A stretch of 48,777 nt of DNA, taken from Treponema sp. (GTDB lineage Bacteria > Spirochaetota > Spirochaetia > Treponematales > Treponemataceae). The stretch lies in NCBI GenBank assembly GCA_017551545.1, contig JAFZLJ010000042.1, positions 1-48,777 of the forward strand, in the 5' to 3' direction. The notes below the pieces were generated by a model. It ran no database searches and was not told the DNA's origin. It worked only from the letters and a program-made list of their open reading frames with translations. Positions 1 through 10,545 of this stretch are shown in pieces (position 1 is the first letter of the stretch; every line of letters starts with the position of its first letter). The position numbers and the translations under genes are program-made.

Positions 1-1
1 C

Positions 2-316
2 AACAAGTATTCTGCAAAGCGCTCGTTCAAGAAAGCAATCGAACTTGCGATGGAAGAAGGAATCTTAACTGATTATCTTGATCGTAAATCGCGGGAGGTA
101 ATTAATATGCTTTGTGCAAAATATAATTACAAAATGGATATAGCAGTAAAGAAACAGGAAGCCTTTGAAGATGGTATGAATGCAGGAATTTCTAAGAAAG
201 CCGAAGAAGACGCAAAAAATTTTATAAAAATGGAAATACTATCCGATGAACAAATTTCACAAGGAACAGGTTTGCCGTTAGAAAGAGTAAAGGAACTTGC
301 TGATGAAATTCGTTAA
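2..316 (+). CDS. Rpn-type nuclease/transposase-like protein, C-terminal part (5' end outside window)
   Basis: The frame is open from the first bases of the window, so only the last 104 residues are seen and the true start lies upstream. The segment with EEGILTDYLDRKSREV followed by MLCAKYNYKMD resembles the C-terminal tail of Rpn-family proteins (recombination-promoting nuclease, PD-(D/E)XK, often annotated as putative transposases), which are numerous in Treponema. The tail ends in a small helical module (LSDEQISQGTGLPLERVKELAD) that looks like the short helix-turn-helix often found at the end of this family. The catalytic domain is not in the window, so the family call is by resemblance of the tail only. 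A partial copy follows immediately. Confidence 0.6.
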   Translation, partial: NKYSAKRSFKKAIELAMEEGILTDYLDRKSREVINMLCAKYNYKMDIAVKKQEAFEDGMNAGISKKAEEDAKNFIKMEILSDEQISQGTGLPLERVKELADEIR

Positions 317-421
317 AACCAAAAGTTTTGCAAAACAAACAATGCTTTGTGCAAAATATAATTACAAAATGGATATAGCGGTAAAGAAACAGGAAGCCTT
401 TGAAGATGGTATGAATGCAGG
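107..421 (+). repeat. 80-bp direct repeat (107-186 and 342-421)
   Basis: The two copies, offset by 235 bp, are identical except for one base (GCA versus GCG in an Ala codon). Both are read in frame in their respective genes. The sharp edges and near identity point to a recent duplication or gene-conversion event involving the conserved core of the Rpn tail. Confidence 0.9.
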
Positions 422-560
422 TCTTCAGAAAAAAACCGAAGAAGACGCCATTGCTTTACTTGCAGAAGGCGATTCTCCCGAAAAAATCTCTCGCTGTCTA
501 AAGATGCCCCTTGAAAAAGTTCTGGAGCTGAAAGAAAAAATTCCGGTGAAGGTGGAATAG
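297..560 (+). pseudogene. Truncated duplicate of the Rpn-type tail
   Basis: This 87-codon frame overlaps the end of the preceding gene. It repeats its tail beginning at MLCAKYNYKMD, then diverges into a different but analogous terminal helix module (GDSPEKISRCLKMPLEKVLELKEK). The first 15 residues are unrelated junction sequence and no nuclease domain is present. It is best read as a remnant left by recombination between paralogous Rpn genes, not an independent gene. No convincing ribosome binding site was seen at its start. Confidence 0.55.
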
Positions 561-580
561 TTTTTATTCACATTATTGTT

Positions 581-618
581 AAAAAGAAAAGCCGTGCTTC
601 GTATTGAAACACAGCTTT
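581..618 (-). terminator. Intrinsic terminator of the giant-lipoprotein operon
   Basis: On the minus strand a 13-bp stem (arms 606-618 and 588-600, with two G-U pairs) closes a 5-base loop and is followed by a T-rich tract at 587-581. It lies just after the stop codon of the lipoprotein gene at 642. It may also stop the convergent plus-strand transcript, although the T tract on that side is poorer. Confidence 0.75.
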
Positions 619-641
619 ATTATTTTTGTTTGTTCGTTTTA

Positions 642-3600
642 TTACATTTTTTCTTTTATTACATTACCGTCATTATCACGGTATTCACAGTGCTTTTCAT
701 AGAAAGACATTGCACCAAAGTAGAATTGTGAGCCTGCATTAAATGCAAGACTATGTCCCGGATATAAAGGATCTAATCCTTTTGGAATACCAGGAATATA
801 ACTCTGCATACCCCAGCACCAAACTTTAGGACCATTTTCTTCTACATCACTTGGTATATTACCGCGCAAAGGCTGGAGGAAGGCTGCTTTATTAATTTCC
901 CATGAAACCCAGTACCATGTTGTTCCAGAGCTTGTCATGGCACGAACTTTATCAAACTGTGCAGTATCCCAAGAAACTGGATATGAAGAAATACTTAATC
1001 CACCGCTTGGCAAATCTCCTCCACGAACCCATAACTGCTTATAATTATTCTCTCCACCCACATCGCCAGTTGGAACATTTGTCAGCGTATAAACGCTTCT
1101 GTATGCAAATTCATAGGCTGTAACATCTGCTACACCAGTTTTCTTTGCTGTTGCATTAATTCTATAAATATATCCATATTCTGAATCAGTTGCACCAATA
1201 TTGAATGGATATGATGTTTCTGTTCCAACCTGTGTAAGATTTAAAGCTTTTTTTGTAGACTTTGTATCCTTAGCAGAAATAGTTTCTTTATCAATCTGCT
1301 GTCTGTAAACAACACATGTTACAGTAGCTCCCGGAGTTTGGCAATCTGCTTTTACTCCAGTCTGCAAAGGTTGTTCTACTGTAGATCCAGATATAGTTTC
1401 ACGTTTTTTATTTACACGAACAACAGGAGCTTCAAGTCCAGAATGAGTTATTTTTCTTGTTTCATCAGATGCATTTGGCCTATTCTGTTTATTCTTAACA
1501 AGGCTTTCTGGGATTTTTACAGTATATTGTGCACCTTGAACTGGAACACTATAAGAATCACTTAATGTAATTATTAATTTATCATTTGAAACAACTACAT
1601 AACTACTATTTACAGGAATTATAACCTTATCAGCATCTGCTCCTTTAAGTAATGTTATTAAAGAAGTGTCTGTAGTTTCTGTAGCGTAATTTAACACATA
1701 CTTTTCTGTAAGGTCTGAATTACCGTTTACATCTGATCCATTTGTTCCAAGAGTATAATAAGATGCAAGACCCGGCTTTTTTAATTTATAATTAGCAAAA
1801 GTTTCTTGCGAAATTACAGAAGGAGCCTTGTAACCAGTTGTTTGTTCAAGAGTAATATTTCCTGTTGATTTAGAAATCGTACTCGAGAATGTTATAGTCA
1901 GAGTATCTTTACCATTAACTTTAGAAAGATCTGTAGCTGTAACAATAGGACGTCCAGTAACAATCTTTATTGTACGACTATCCAAAAGGTTCTTACCTGA
2001 AGGTATTTTTCCTATAATATAATCATTTACAGAAGTACCTTTTTCATCAGTAAATGTTCCATTAATGGCATCTACATTAAGCCCAGTACTTGAATCTCCG
2101 TCTACAATAGTATATTTATAGAGCAACTGTGTTGTAGCCGTATTTGCACTTGAATCTAAAACCGCTGTTTTCCCATTATTCATTGTTAGAGTAGAACCAG
2201 CGGCAACTTTTACATTCTTACGGAAATTGAGTATTATATTGATTTCTTTTCCTGTAGTATAAGTTCCTGTTGGAACATCTGCAGAAACAGAAGTTATTAT
2301 GTCACCCTTATCTATTGATACAACTTTACTGTCTGAAATATTATAATTACCGGCAGCATCGGTTACCATAGCTTTTACAGTATATGTTCCATTCTGATCC
2401 AGATTTACTGGTTTATCATAATTAATCCAGGTAGTTCCGCCATTTGTAGAATACTGTGTCTTAAAAGCATCAGAAGCAACATTTGTAATCGTAAAGGTAA
2501 CACCATCATTTTCATAAACACAAATATTTGAGTTAAATCCTGTTATTTCAGGCTTTTCTGGCGTACCTGTATCTACTTTTATTCCGGTAAGCTCTTTGTT
2601 ATTATAACCTGAATTAAGAGCATTACCAGCGATGTCTTTTATTCCTGCCGTATTATATGTAACACTATTAATAATTAAAGAATCTGACCCAGGGGTATTT
2701 TGTCCCTCACCTATTTTGTAAGTAAAGAGAACAGTCTGAGGTCCGGTTTTTATAGTTTTAGTTGATGTCACACTTGTTCCCGTATTAAGATTCAATTTCA
2801 GATTTGCAGGAGTTTGTATTTTAACTTCTTCGCTGAAGGTGGCCTGAATAAATATTTCTTTATCTTTATTATATGAGCCTGTATCAGTTATAGCCGTAAT
2901 AGACTGAATTGTTGGTCTTACAGTATCAACAGTAATTGTTCTGGAACCAGTAAGCTTATTTGCAGAACTTGAAGGTACTGCCATATTATTAACCTGGAAT
3001 TTTTTGTTATTTACTTCTGATTGCCATTTATTATCATTCAAAGTAATACCGGTTACTTCAAGTGCAGAAATATCATCACCAGCTTGAACTACATAATCAA
3101 AAATATGCTGAGTCTCACCATTGCCTGAAGTATAATTAACTGTACGTTTTGTACCAGAAGCAGGTACATTAAGCGTAAGAGAAGGTAAATGATCTGGGGC
3201 TTCTGCATCGGTATCAAGATAGGAGAATGTTACAGCCTTATTGAATTCAAGAACTATGTGTATAGTATCCCCGGCTTTAAATGATCCGTCATTTTCCAAA
3301 GTAGTAATACGGAGCAATTCAGGATCATTACTACTAACAAAGAAGTTTTCATTAACCTTTGCTTTGTTTCCGGCATAGTCGAGTAACTCCATTGAGATTA
3401 CGGCTGTTGTAGCATCTGGAGGTGTAATTTTGTCTGATACCCAGGTTCCATCAGCATTCATGGTAATAACTGTACTTGTAATTGTTGAATCACCTTCCCA
3501 AGTAAAAGTTAAAGCACCACGTCTTGACTTGTTTGACCAGATGTCTGTAGAATTGTCGCTCCAGGTACCTGAAAGCTGAACTTTATCTGTAATTGCATTA

Positions 3601-5441
3601 TTTGAATCTCTATTATAAGGAGTAAGCATCTTTGCTTTTTTGTTTGTATTGTAGTCTATAAAATCAATAGACTCTTTTTTTGTATTCCAGTTATTATTCT
3701 TTTTTTCAAAGACATCAAGATTTGTTATTGCAATTTCAGGTGCATGGGTATCACCAGCCCAGGTAAAGGAATCAATATTGGCACACCCCTTATCGTTTTC
3801 TGTAGCACCCATATCTACAGCCATAATTAAGAAGGTCTGCGTTTTAAGATGTTCTGTTGTTCCATTAATTCCAAAATCTGAGAAAATATTAAAGTCTTTT
3901 GTAAAGGTTTTCTTAACAATACCCGGAGTATCAGATACCGCATCTGTTAATGGAAGAAGCCATATTTTGTTTCCATTATCATCAACGTTTCCATTTTCCG
4001 TAGCTTTATTCCATTGGTCATAATCACTGTTATAATAATTGATGATTGTATCGGCATCTGTTCCTTCTTTAATTCTTGCAAGGCAAAGCTTACTAATACC
4101 ACCATCATCAGTTACATAGCCGTTTATGTTTACATCTCCGTTTGCATCACCAAACATTGTTTGTGTTGTGTCTGTTGAGATAAAAATATTTGGAGGGTTA
4201 ATATCGGTTACAGCCATATAGCGTGTAATTTTCTGTGAAGTCTTTCCATTTACATCTTCACACCAGCACTCAATCCTAAAATCACAGTTTGTTCCAAGAG
4301 CATTAACAGACCAGGCCTTGTATTTTGGATAATTTTCGCTGCTCAAATCATATTCATATGAACCAACCGCAGTAGTCTCAGAATTTTTATACACCTTAAT
4401 GACAAGTTTTCTTATACCGTCATCATCATAAGACTGCCCCTGTAATGCACAGTTTGGATATACAGAAACTTTGTTTGCAGAACTATTACCTCCAAAGTCT
4501 GCAACAACCCAAGGCTCATCAGCATTGTTCCAGTAGGTAAACCAGCCGTGACATCTTTTATCAACATTACCTGCCTGGTCATGACTTTCGGTAACTATTC
4601 GTACTATTTTCGGCTCAGTTGTATCTGCATAGCCGGGAACATCACTTAATTTAAATTTTGCAGTCCAATTACGAAGATTATCGCCGACTACCTCTTTTTT
4701 GAGTAAATAGCCTTCATCATATCCGTCTAAACTGTCTGTAGTTTTGTCATCAAGGTATACAAAAAGTTTATCAAGTTTACCCTCTTCTTTTTGAGAACCT
4801 GAAACTTCAAATTCGCCGTTTATCAGGTTTGCAAGTACGTTGTTATTCTTTAAGGTATAAGTTGCTGCTGTTGCCTGAATTGAACCATAATTCTTAACTG
4901 TGACAGGACTTATTAAGGAAACAACAGGGTCTGTAGTATCTACAGTAACAGATCGCTCATCTTTTGAACCTTTGCTCTCGTTGCCAAGTTGATCGTAAAC
5001 CTGTGTTGTGATCATAAATTCTGTTCCGTTTACAACCTGTGATGGGTCCAGGTTATAGGTTAAAGACCAATTCAAACTGCGGCTTGAACCACTAATTGAA
5101 CAAAGAGATGAATCATAGTCTACCCAGTTTGTAGTACTTACATCATAATACTGCCATTTATTACCTTCTATACGGAACTTATAACTGTTATCATCAGTAG
5201 GATTATCAAGCGGTTCAATTGCAAGAGTTAAGGCTGTTACGCCTGTATCATCCGTTGCAACACCCTGTACTGTAAATGTGCGTAAAATAAAACCTGTATT
5301 TTCAGGATTAGAAACTGATACAGAAGGAGCCTTCATGTCTACAGCTTCACCAAGTCCAACTTCGCAGGAAGTAAAAAGAAAGAGGAAAGCAACTGCTAAT
5401 AAATTTAATACTGTTATTATTTTTTTCATAATTTTTCTCAT
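642..5441 (-). CDS. Giant Ig-like repeat lipoprotein (1599 aa)
   Basis: An N-terminal signal ending in FLFTSC (lipobox, Cys26) predicts a lipoprotein. The body is a string of beta-rich Ig-like modules. Several carry the pattern 'aspartate/glycine, then AGDTIHIVLEFNKAV ... TYTLN/SGNG', reminiscent of SwmB/bacterial Ig adhesin domains. They alternate with STNGGTTW-type modules like those at the C-termini of chitobiases. The C-terminal approx. 130 residues form a separate Trp-rich domain (WYWVSWEI, KVWCWGM). Its start follows the upstream paralogue's stop by 16 bp with a GGGAGG site 9 bases before the ATG, so the two are co-transcribed and share the opening SCEVGxGxAVD. The likely role is a surface adhesin or glycan-binding scaffold; the ligand is unknown. 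Confidence 0.8.
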   Translation of the reverse strand: MRKIMKKIITVLNLLAVAFLFLFTSCEVGLGEAVDMKAPSVSVSNPENTGFILRTFTVQGVATDDTGVTALTLAIEPLDNPTDDNSYKFRIEGNKWQYYDVSTTNWVDYDSSLCSISGSSRSLNWSLTYNLDPSQVVNGTEFMITTQVYDQLGNESKGSKDERSVTVDTTDPVVSLISPVTVKNYGSIQATAATYTLKNNNVLANLINGEFEVSGSQKEEGKLDKLFVYLDDKTTDSLDGYDEGYLLKKEVVGDNLRNWTAKFKLSDVPGYADTTEPKIVRIVTESHDQAGNVDKRCHGWFTYWNNADEPWVVADFGGNSSANKVSVYPNCALQGQSYDDDGIRKLVIKVYKNSETTAVGSYEYDLSSENYPKYKAWSVNALGTNCDFRIECWCEDVNGKTSQKITRYMAVTDINPPNIFISTDTTQTMFGDANGDVNINGYVTDDGGISKLCLARIKEGTDADTIINYYNSDYDQWNKATENGNVDDNGNKIWLLPLTDAVSDTPGIVKKTFTKDFNIFSDFGINGTTEHLKTQTFLIMAVDMGATENDKGCANIDSFTWAGDTHAPEIAITNLDVFEKKNNNWNTKKESIDFIDYNTNKKAKMLTPYNRDSNNAITDKVQLSGTWSDNSTDIWSNKSRRGALTFTWEGDSTITSTVITMNADGTWVSDKITPPDATTAVISMELLDYAGNKAKVNENFFVSSNDPELLRITTLENDGSFKAGDTIHIVLEFNKAVTFSYLDTDAEAPDHLPSLTLNVPASGTKRTVNYTSGNGETQHIFDYVVQAGDDISALEVTGITLNDNKWQSEVNNKKFQVNNMAVPSSSANKLTGSRTITVDTVRPTIQSITAITDTGSYNKDKEIFIQATFSEEVKIQTPANLKLNLNTGTSVTSTKTIKTGPQTVLFTYKIGEGQNTPGSDSLIINSVTYNTAGIKDIAGNALNSGYNNKELTGIKVDTGTPEKPEITGFNSNICVYENDGVTFTITNVASDAFKTQYSTNGGTTWINYDKPVNLDQNGTYTVKAMVTDAAGNYNISDSKVVSIDKGDIITSVSADVPTGTYTTGKEINIILNFRKNVKVAAGSTLTMNNGKTAVLDSSANTATTQLLYKYTIVDGDSSTGLNVDAINGTFTDEKGTSVNDYIIGKIPSGKNLLDSRTIKIVTGRPIVTATDLSKVNGKDTLTITFSSTISKSTGNITLEQTTGYKAPSVISQETFANYKLKKPGLASYYTLGTNGSDVNGNSDLTEKYVLNYATETTDTSLITLLKGADADKVIIPVNSSYVVVSNDKLIITLSDSYSVPVQGAQYTVKIPESLVKNKQNRPNASDETRKITHSGLEAPVVRVNKKRETISGSTVEQPLQTGVKADCQTPGATVTCVVYRQQIDKETISAKDTKSTKKALNLTQVGTETSYPFNIGATDSEYGYIYRINATAKKTGVADVTAYEFAYRSVYTLTNVPTGDVGGENNYKQLWVRGGDLPSGGLSISSYPVSWDTAQFDKVRAMTSSGTTWYWVSWEINKAAFLQPLRGNIPSDVEENGPKVWCWGMQSYIPGIPKGLDPLYPGHSLAFNAGSQFYFGAMSFYEKHCEYRDNDGNVIKEKM

Positions 5442-5457
5442 ACTTTTTTACCTCCCA

Positions 5458-8400
5458 TTACCAATAGTTCATAGCCGTTATATAAGTTGCACAACCATAA
5501 CTGTTCAAAGGATATATTCGTGAGTGGTTTGCATTACAGAGCAATATTGCCCAATCTTCAGAAACAATTTCATAAGAAACGAATACCCATTGAGTTCTTG
5601 TATTACCATTTACTGCATAACAGTTCTTAGAATATCGTCCAGCATTTGTCGAATCATTTTCGTCGGTAGCATCCTTTAGAGGGAAGCCAAAAACACAAGA
5701 CTGACCGCCCGGAGCCGTACCGCCTTCTACATTTATAATTCGTGTTTGAGCACTAGCTGTATAATAAACTACAGTCTTAAAGATTCCTTCATATCCGTTA
5801 GCAGAATCTGTAAATCCTGTTTTTGTTGCATAAGCGGTAATATAATCTTTTCTTGCATTAGTATAGTTACCATCGCCTACAATGATATCGCTGTTTGCAG
5901 TATAAGTCTGGGTACCACGCTTATTGATGTTTGCTGCTGTAATATCATCCAAAATCTGTCTTGTATATCTGTTGGCGCCGTTAGTTTGTGCTACACCATT
6001 ATTATCAAACCTATACTCAGTTCCACCATTTGCATTATAAGCCACACCCGCAGGAGCCGTTGTTGTCCAGGCTGTTCCGTCTATTCCAAGTTTAGAATAC
6101 TTAATTGTTACACCAGGAGTTTCACAGTCTATACGTGCACGGCAATAACCTGTTGGGGCAATTTTTGCAGCAGTATTATTTGCAGGGTTAGCATTCTTAT
6201 ATTTGCCTTGATTTTCAGTAATATCTGTAAAGTCAGTACCATCTGCGTTAGGTTCATGTGCACCCCAACCATGAGTATAGCGGTCTACACGAACAACAGG
6301 CTGTGCTACATTATTGCTCCATAAAGAATAAGTGTCCGTACTTCCCGTAACATTCATTCCTTTATAGAAGTTTTCTGCGTTATCACGGAAGGCAGTAGCT
6401 GGAATAATAAGCTCCCATTCACGACCATCTTCTATTGCCTCTGCAAAGGTAATCTCTACTGTATTTCCTGTAACTTTAACATAATCAGAAGCTACATCCA
6501 CTTTATGCTGGTGATAACCTACACTTTCAAGAGCAGCACGAATCTGAGCAACAGTAACAGTAAAGGTTCCTTCTTGAGTTCCATCGTTAAGTGTAGCTGA
6601 ACCATCGTAAAGTCCAAGTTCATAAGCAAGTACAAACTTAGTATCAGTATCTGGAACATAATTTGACCCCTTAACCTTAAGACCATGTGTAATTCGTCTG
6701 TATGGACCTACTTCTATACCGGTTCGTCCGTGTTTCAAGTCATCACCATCGCTACCAAGTTTTCTTACAATTGCTTTGTTTGTTGCACTCATCTGATTAT
6801 AATATTTTAAGAATTCTTCATTTGTCATTACAGCAGGAATAGCCCAATTACCCTTGCGCTGTAGAATAATTGTACCAGTTTCTTTGAATACATCTTCACT
6901 AAAGGTCAATGTAATTTTAAAGCTGCCGGAAGAATTGTTTGTCATTGAAGCAATGCCTCCATTAGCAGGGGTATATCCGGAAACCGTTGGAGCAACACCA
7001 TCAAGAATAATTCCTTCACGATTACCACCGTCATCTGCAGCCAGGAAGGTACAGTTAGATGGCGTAAGTTTTTTAGGAGTTGTTTCAAAATTAGGAACAT
7101 TATTAAATGAATCTTTTACACTGTCTGCAAAAATGATTTCTGTTACTACAATTCCTTCAAAATCATCAGATGCTTGTGTTGGATATGTAAAAGTAAACTT
7201 TGAGCCCTTTCCACCAGAAGGAACGGAAGCTAAATTACGGGTCTTTGTAACTGTCGAAGTTTTATTTGTAAATTTAAGCTGGATGTCTGTTACGGCAGAA
7301 ACAAGAATATCATCACTAAAATCAAGAACAAAAGGAATCTCACTTCCACTTCCATAAACACCATCTGCAACATCTACTGTAAAGTTTGTTACAGATGGGA
7401 AGCTTGCATCAATTGTTACTTTTCGAGCTCCAGATTTTCCTGATTCATTTCCTGCCTGGTCAGTCTGATATACTCTAATATCATGCTCTCCATCCCCCAA
7501 AACCGGGCGGTTGCTGTCATTGTAAACATCCCATGAAACACCACCATCTGTAGAATAATAGGCTGTCGCACCTGTTTCTATACTAGTAAGTATAATTGTT
7601 TTTGTTGTATTATAAGTACCAGCTGCAGGAGCAGAAATACCCGGAGTTGGAGGTTTGCCACAATCTATAATTACATTAGAATTTCCTGTAGTTGTGTTTT
7701 GTGTAAGGTCAAGAATATTTCCTGCCTCATCTTTAATATACTGTTTATCTGTTGCAGAAAAACTGTTGCCAAGATCATATGTAATTGTTCCCTGAGGAGA
7801 ATTGGAAGCTACGGTATATGCGAAATAAAGTTTATTTCCGTCCATCTTCTGAAACTTGAAGTTTACACTTGTTGAACCGGCTTTTAGCAGAAGTTTAGGA
7901 CTACCTGAAACAAGGACAGGCTCAGACATTGTAAGTTCAGCAGTTATTTTTTTATCTACTGTACAATAATCATTTGTATCATCTGCAGAAATATTAATGC
8001 CATTTATTTTTGGTGATTTACCATCAAGCTTTATAGTTTTGCCTCCAAAATCCTTGTCTGCAAGACTAATAGCGGTATAAATATTTCCTTCACCAAGTTC
8101 TGTAGCACAAATTGTTGCTCCGTTTGCAAGTACATTTTCAGATGCTATTTCAAACCCCTCGCAAATAAGTTTATCAGAACTTGCTCCAACAGGAACTGTA
8201 AAAGTAAATGTAAAGGCATTTGACATGTCCCCACTTTTGTAAGTTGCATATTTCGGTGTAGCATCAGAATCAGAATATTTTAAAACAAGACGAGGGTTTG
8301 AACTACCACCCTTCTTTACCTGTTTTGAGAAAGAAACCTTTATCTGTAAAACATCACCTGCTTTATAAATTCCATCATTTTTATTTATGGTAATGGAATT

Positions 8401-10461
8401 AATTACCGGCTTAGGACTAAGAATAACAGAACGCATATCTTCACCCAAGCCACCGTTTCCAAGAATATCTGTTGCATAGAAGGTAAAGGTTGGCTGAGCT
8501 TCAATTTTAGCCCATGTATCAAGAGTTGCTTTTGGAATCGTAAGACTTGCATAACCGTCATCACCGACAGTAAGCTTACTGCCATCTGTCTGAGCAACAT
8601 TGTATTCATAGGTTTTAGTACTATTAGCTGAATCACCAATTTTTGTTGTAATTTTATACTTATTGGTCTGCATTCCTATTCCGGAATTTTTATAGCCTCT
8701 AAACTTTATAACAAGATCGTCTACTGTATAGTCATGTACTTTGAGTTCTGTGTCAGGTTCTACAATTTCAATTAATGGAGTTCCTGAGTCTCCGTCAAGA
8801 ATGAAAGGTTTATAAATTTCATTTCCATCTGTATCTACAAGAAGAATCTCAAAGAACTTTGAATTGTTTGCAGTTGATTTTCCAGACGCATCCTTAAAAT
8901 CACTAAATAGATCCATTTCAATTTCAAAGTCCTGATGATTCCATCCACTGCTCATATCTGTACCAGTAATTTTCTGATACCAGATTACTTCCCCTGTTGA
9001 CAATACTTTTTTGGCTGTTGTATCAGAAGCATATTGCGCTAAAAGTGCTTTTGCCTTTTGTTCACGGCTTGTACTTGTATCCGGCTCATAAACAATTTTT
9101 ATGTAATTAGAACCTTTTGTATCAAGACTGTATCCTTTGAAAGAAAAGAACTGTCCTGAATCCGGATGATTGGTAGTTCCCATTGTTGGAGTTTCATTTT
9201 CGGTTGGTGACTCAACAAAAAGCATAGGCTTATTTGAATCGGTTACTTCAACAGGGATTACCCTTGCATTCCATTTATTATTTTTATCTTTAGCGGCTGC
9301 CAGAAGATACATTTGCTTAGGAATGTTTGGAGCTGTTATTGTTTTTGGATAATCTGTTATAGAAGATGCAAAAACCTCTGAAACTACAGATTCTCCATTT
9401 GCTTCGTCGGGGTTCTGGAAAGCAGATTTATTACCAGAAGCCAGATTTGATTTTAATGTTTCTACATAAGTTTCTGGTGTACCATTAATACTGTTCTTTA
9501 ATGCACAGTAAACTTCAAGCAGACCATCATCATCAAAAAAATCTACAGGAATAGAAGAACCTACGCTAGCCCTGATTTTCCCATTCTCAACAGTAATCTG
9601 CTGAACTCCAGGGTAATCACTTTCAGGATACCACAGAATATACTTTTCTGTATCTACGGTATGTTCATTATAATGTACAGGGTCATCATTATCTTTTGCA
9701 TAATATTCTACGCGAAGATAATGCTTTCCTGAATTAAGAGAAGCCTTTTTGTTTTTCAATTCATTATGTGTAAAAGAAAACTCTGGAGAATAGATTGATT
9801 TACCTTCTCCAACATAATTAGCGGCACCTTCTGTAACAACTTTTGTTTTTTCTATAATAAGATTATTATCTTCATAAAGTCTTACAGTAATTGTATCTAT
9901 ACCCATGGCATCATAAAAACTACCATAAAGAGTGAACTCTTCATTTTGTGGATAATTCTTATTGCGTGAAAGATTAAAATCAAGAGCTTGCAGAAATTCC
10001 TTTGTTTCAAGCTGAGTTTGAATTGCATTACCACGGTCTACATACCAGGATTTCGCTACAGGAGCATTCTGATCTACAAGCAGGGTAATTGAACGGGCAG
10101 AATGAGTAGATGAATTATGTTTAGCATCTATGGCTTCACAAAGGAAAGTAACTTCACCCTCCTGTTCAGGAGTAAGTTCAAGATCAATTCTCCAATTTTC
10201 ACCATCTATGATAGCATTTCCAAAAAAATAACCAGTTTCTTTATCGGTTACAGCAACACGTTCAACTTTGACATTATCTGTACAGGTTCCTGAAATCGTA
10301 AAAGCAAGCTGCTGATAGGAGAACTTTTCCGGTGAGGTAATAGTAAGCACAGGCGCTTCAAGGTCAACAGCCGTTCCCATACCAACTTCACAAGAAGTAA
10401 ATACTAATGAAAATACAAACAGAAATGATAAAACTACATTAAAGATCTTTCCTTTTTTCAT
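5458..10461 (-). CDS. Giant Ig-like repeat lipoprotein (1667 aa), paralogue
   Basis: The signal peptide ends in LVFTSC (Cys24) and is followed by EVGMGTAVDLEAP, matching the mature N-terminus of its downstream partner. At least three modules follow the 'DGxYxxGdxixixvxFS' scheme (for example around KNDGIYKAGDVLQIKVSFS and VADGVYGSGSEIPFVLDFS), separated by PGISAPAAGTYNTTKTI-type modules. The last approx. 100 residues contain WVFVSYEI, corresponding to WYWVSWEI in the partner. No enzymatic motif was seen. It is the first gene of the operon, with a promoter in the 172-bp gap upstream. It is probably displayed on the cell surface or in the periplasm. The N-terminus is supported by an AAGG site six bases before the ATG. 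Confidence 0.8.
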   Translation of the reverse strand: MKKGKIFNVVLSFLFVFSLVFTSCEVGMGTAVDLEAPVLTITSPEKFSYQQLAFTISGTCTDNVKVERVAVTDKETGYFFGNAIIDGENWRIDLELTPEQEGEVTFLCEAIDAKHNSSTHSARSITLLVDQNAPVAKSWYVDRGNAIQTQLETKEFLQALDFNLSRNKNYPQNEEFTLYGSFYDAMGIDTITVRLYEDNNLIIEKTKVVTEGAANYVGEGKSIYSPEFSFTHNELKNKKASLNSGKHYLRVEYYAKDNDDPVHYNEHTVDTEKYILWYPESDYPGVQQITVENGKIRASVGSSIPVDFFDDDGLLEVYCALKNSINGTPETYVETLKSNLASGNKSAFQNPDEANGESVVSEVFASSITDYPKTITAPNIPKQMYLLAAAKDKNNKWNARVIPVEVTDSNKPMLFVESPTENETPTMGTTNHPDSGQFFSFKGYSLDTKGSNYIKIVYEPDTSTSREQKAKALLAQYASDTTAKKVLSTGEVIWYQKITGTDMSSGWNHQDFEIEMDLFSDFKDASGKSTANNSKFFEILLVDTDGNEIYKPFILDGDSGTPLIEIVEPDTELKVHDYTVDDLVIKFRGYKNSGIGMQTNKYKITTKIGDSANSTKTYEYNVAQTDGSKLTVGDDGYASLTIPKATLDTWAKIEAQPTFTFYATDILGNGGLGEDMRSVILSPKPVINSITINKNDGIYKAGDVLQIKVSFSKQVKKGGSSNPRLVLKYSDSDATPKYATYKSGDMSNAFTFTFTVPVGASSDKLICEGFEIASENVLANGATICATELGEGNIYTAISLADKDFGGKTIKLDGKSPKINGINISADDTNDYCTVDKKITAELTMSEPVLVSGSPKLLLKAGSTSVNFKFQKMDGNKLYFAYTVASNSPQGTITYDLGNSFSATDKQYIKDEAGNILDLTQNTTTGNSNVIIDCGKPPTPGISAPAAGTYNTTKTIILTSIETGATAYYSTDGGVSWDVYNDSNRPVLGDGEHDIRVYQTDQAGNESGKSGARKVTIDASFPSVTNFTVDVADGVYGSGSEIPFVLDFSDDILVSAVTDIQLKFTNKTSTVTKTRNLASVPSGGKGSKFTFTYPTQASDDFEGIVVTEIIFADSVKDSFNNVPNFETTPKKLTPSNCTFLAADDGGNREGIILDGVAPTVSGYTPANGGIASMTNNSSGSFKITLTFSEDVFKETGTIILQRKGNWAIPAVMTNEEFLKYYNQMSATNKAIVRKLGSDGDDLKHGRTGIEVGPYRRITHGLKVKGSNYVPDTDTKFVLAYELGLYDGSATLNDGTQEGTFTVTVAQIRAALESVGYHQHKVDVASDYVKVTGNTVEITFAEAIEDGREWELIIPATAFRDNAENFYKGMNVTGSTDTYSLWSNNVAQPVVRVDRYTHGWGAHEPNADGTDFTDITENQGKYKNANPANNTAAKIAPTGYCRARIDCETPGVTIKYSKLGIDGTAWTTTAPAGVAYNANGGTEYRFDNNGVAQTNGANRYTRQILDDITAANINKRGTQTYTANSDIIVGDGNYTNARKDYITAYATKTGFTDSANGYEGIFKTVVYYTASAQTRIINVEGGTAPGGQSCVFGFPLKDATDENDSTNAGRYSKNCYAVNGNTRTQWVFVSYEIVSEDWAILLCNANHSRIYPLNSYGCATYITAMNYW

Positions 10462-10517
10462 AATCCACCTTTTTTTTTAACTACAATTATGGCATTTTAT
10501 ACAATACTACAACATAA

Positions 10518-10545
10518 ATGATACCACAGATTTGGAAATTTGCAA
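10518..10545 (-). promoter_or_regulatory. Promoter of the giant-lipoprotein operon
   Basis: TTGCAA (10545-10540) is followed after 16 bp by TATCAT (10523-10518) on the minus strand, about 55 bp before the first lipoprotein ATG. Agreement with consensus is moderate. The rest of the 10462-10634 gap is AT-rich with nothing else recognised, and no clear terminator for the upstream abiF-like gene was seen. Confidence 0.45.
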
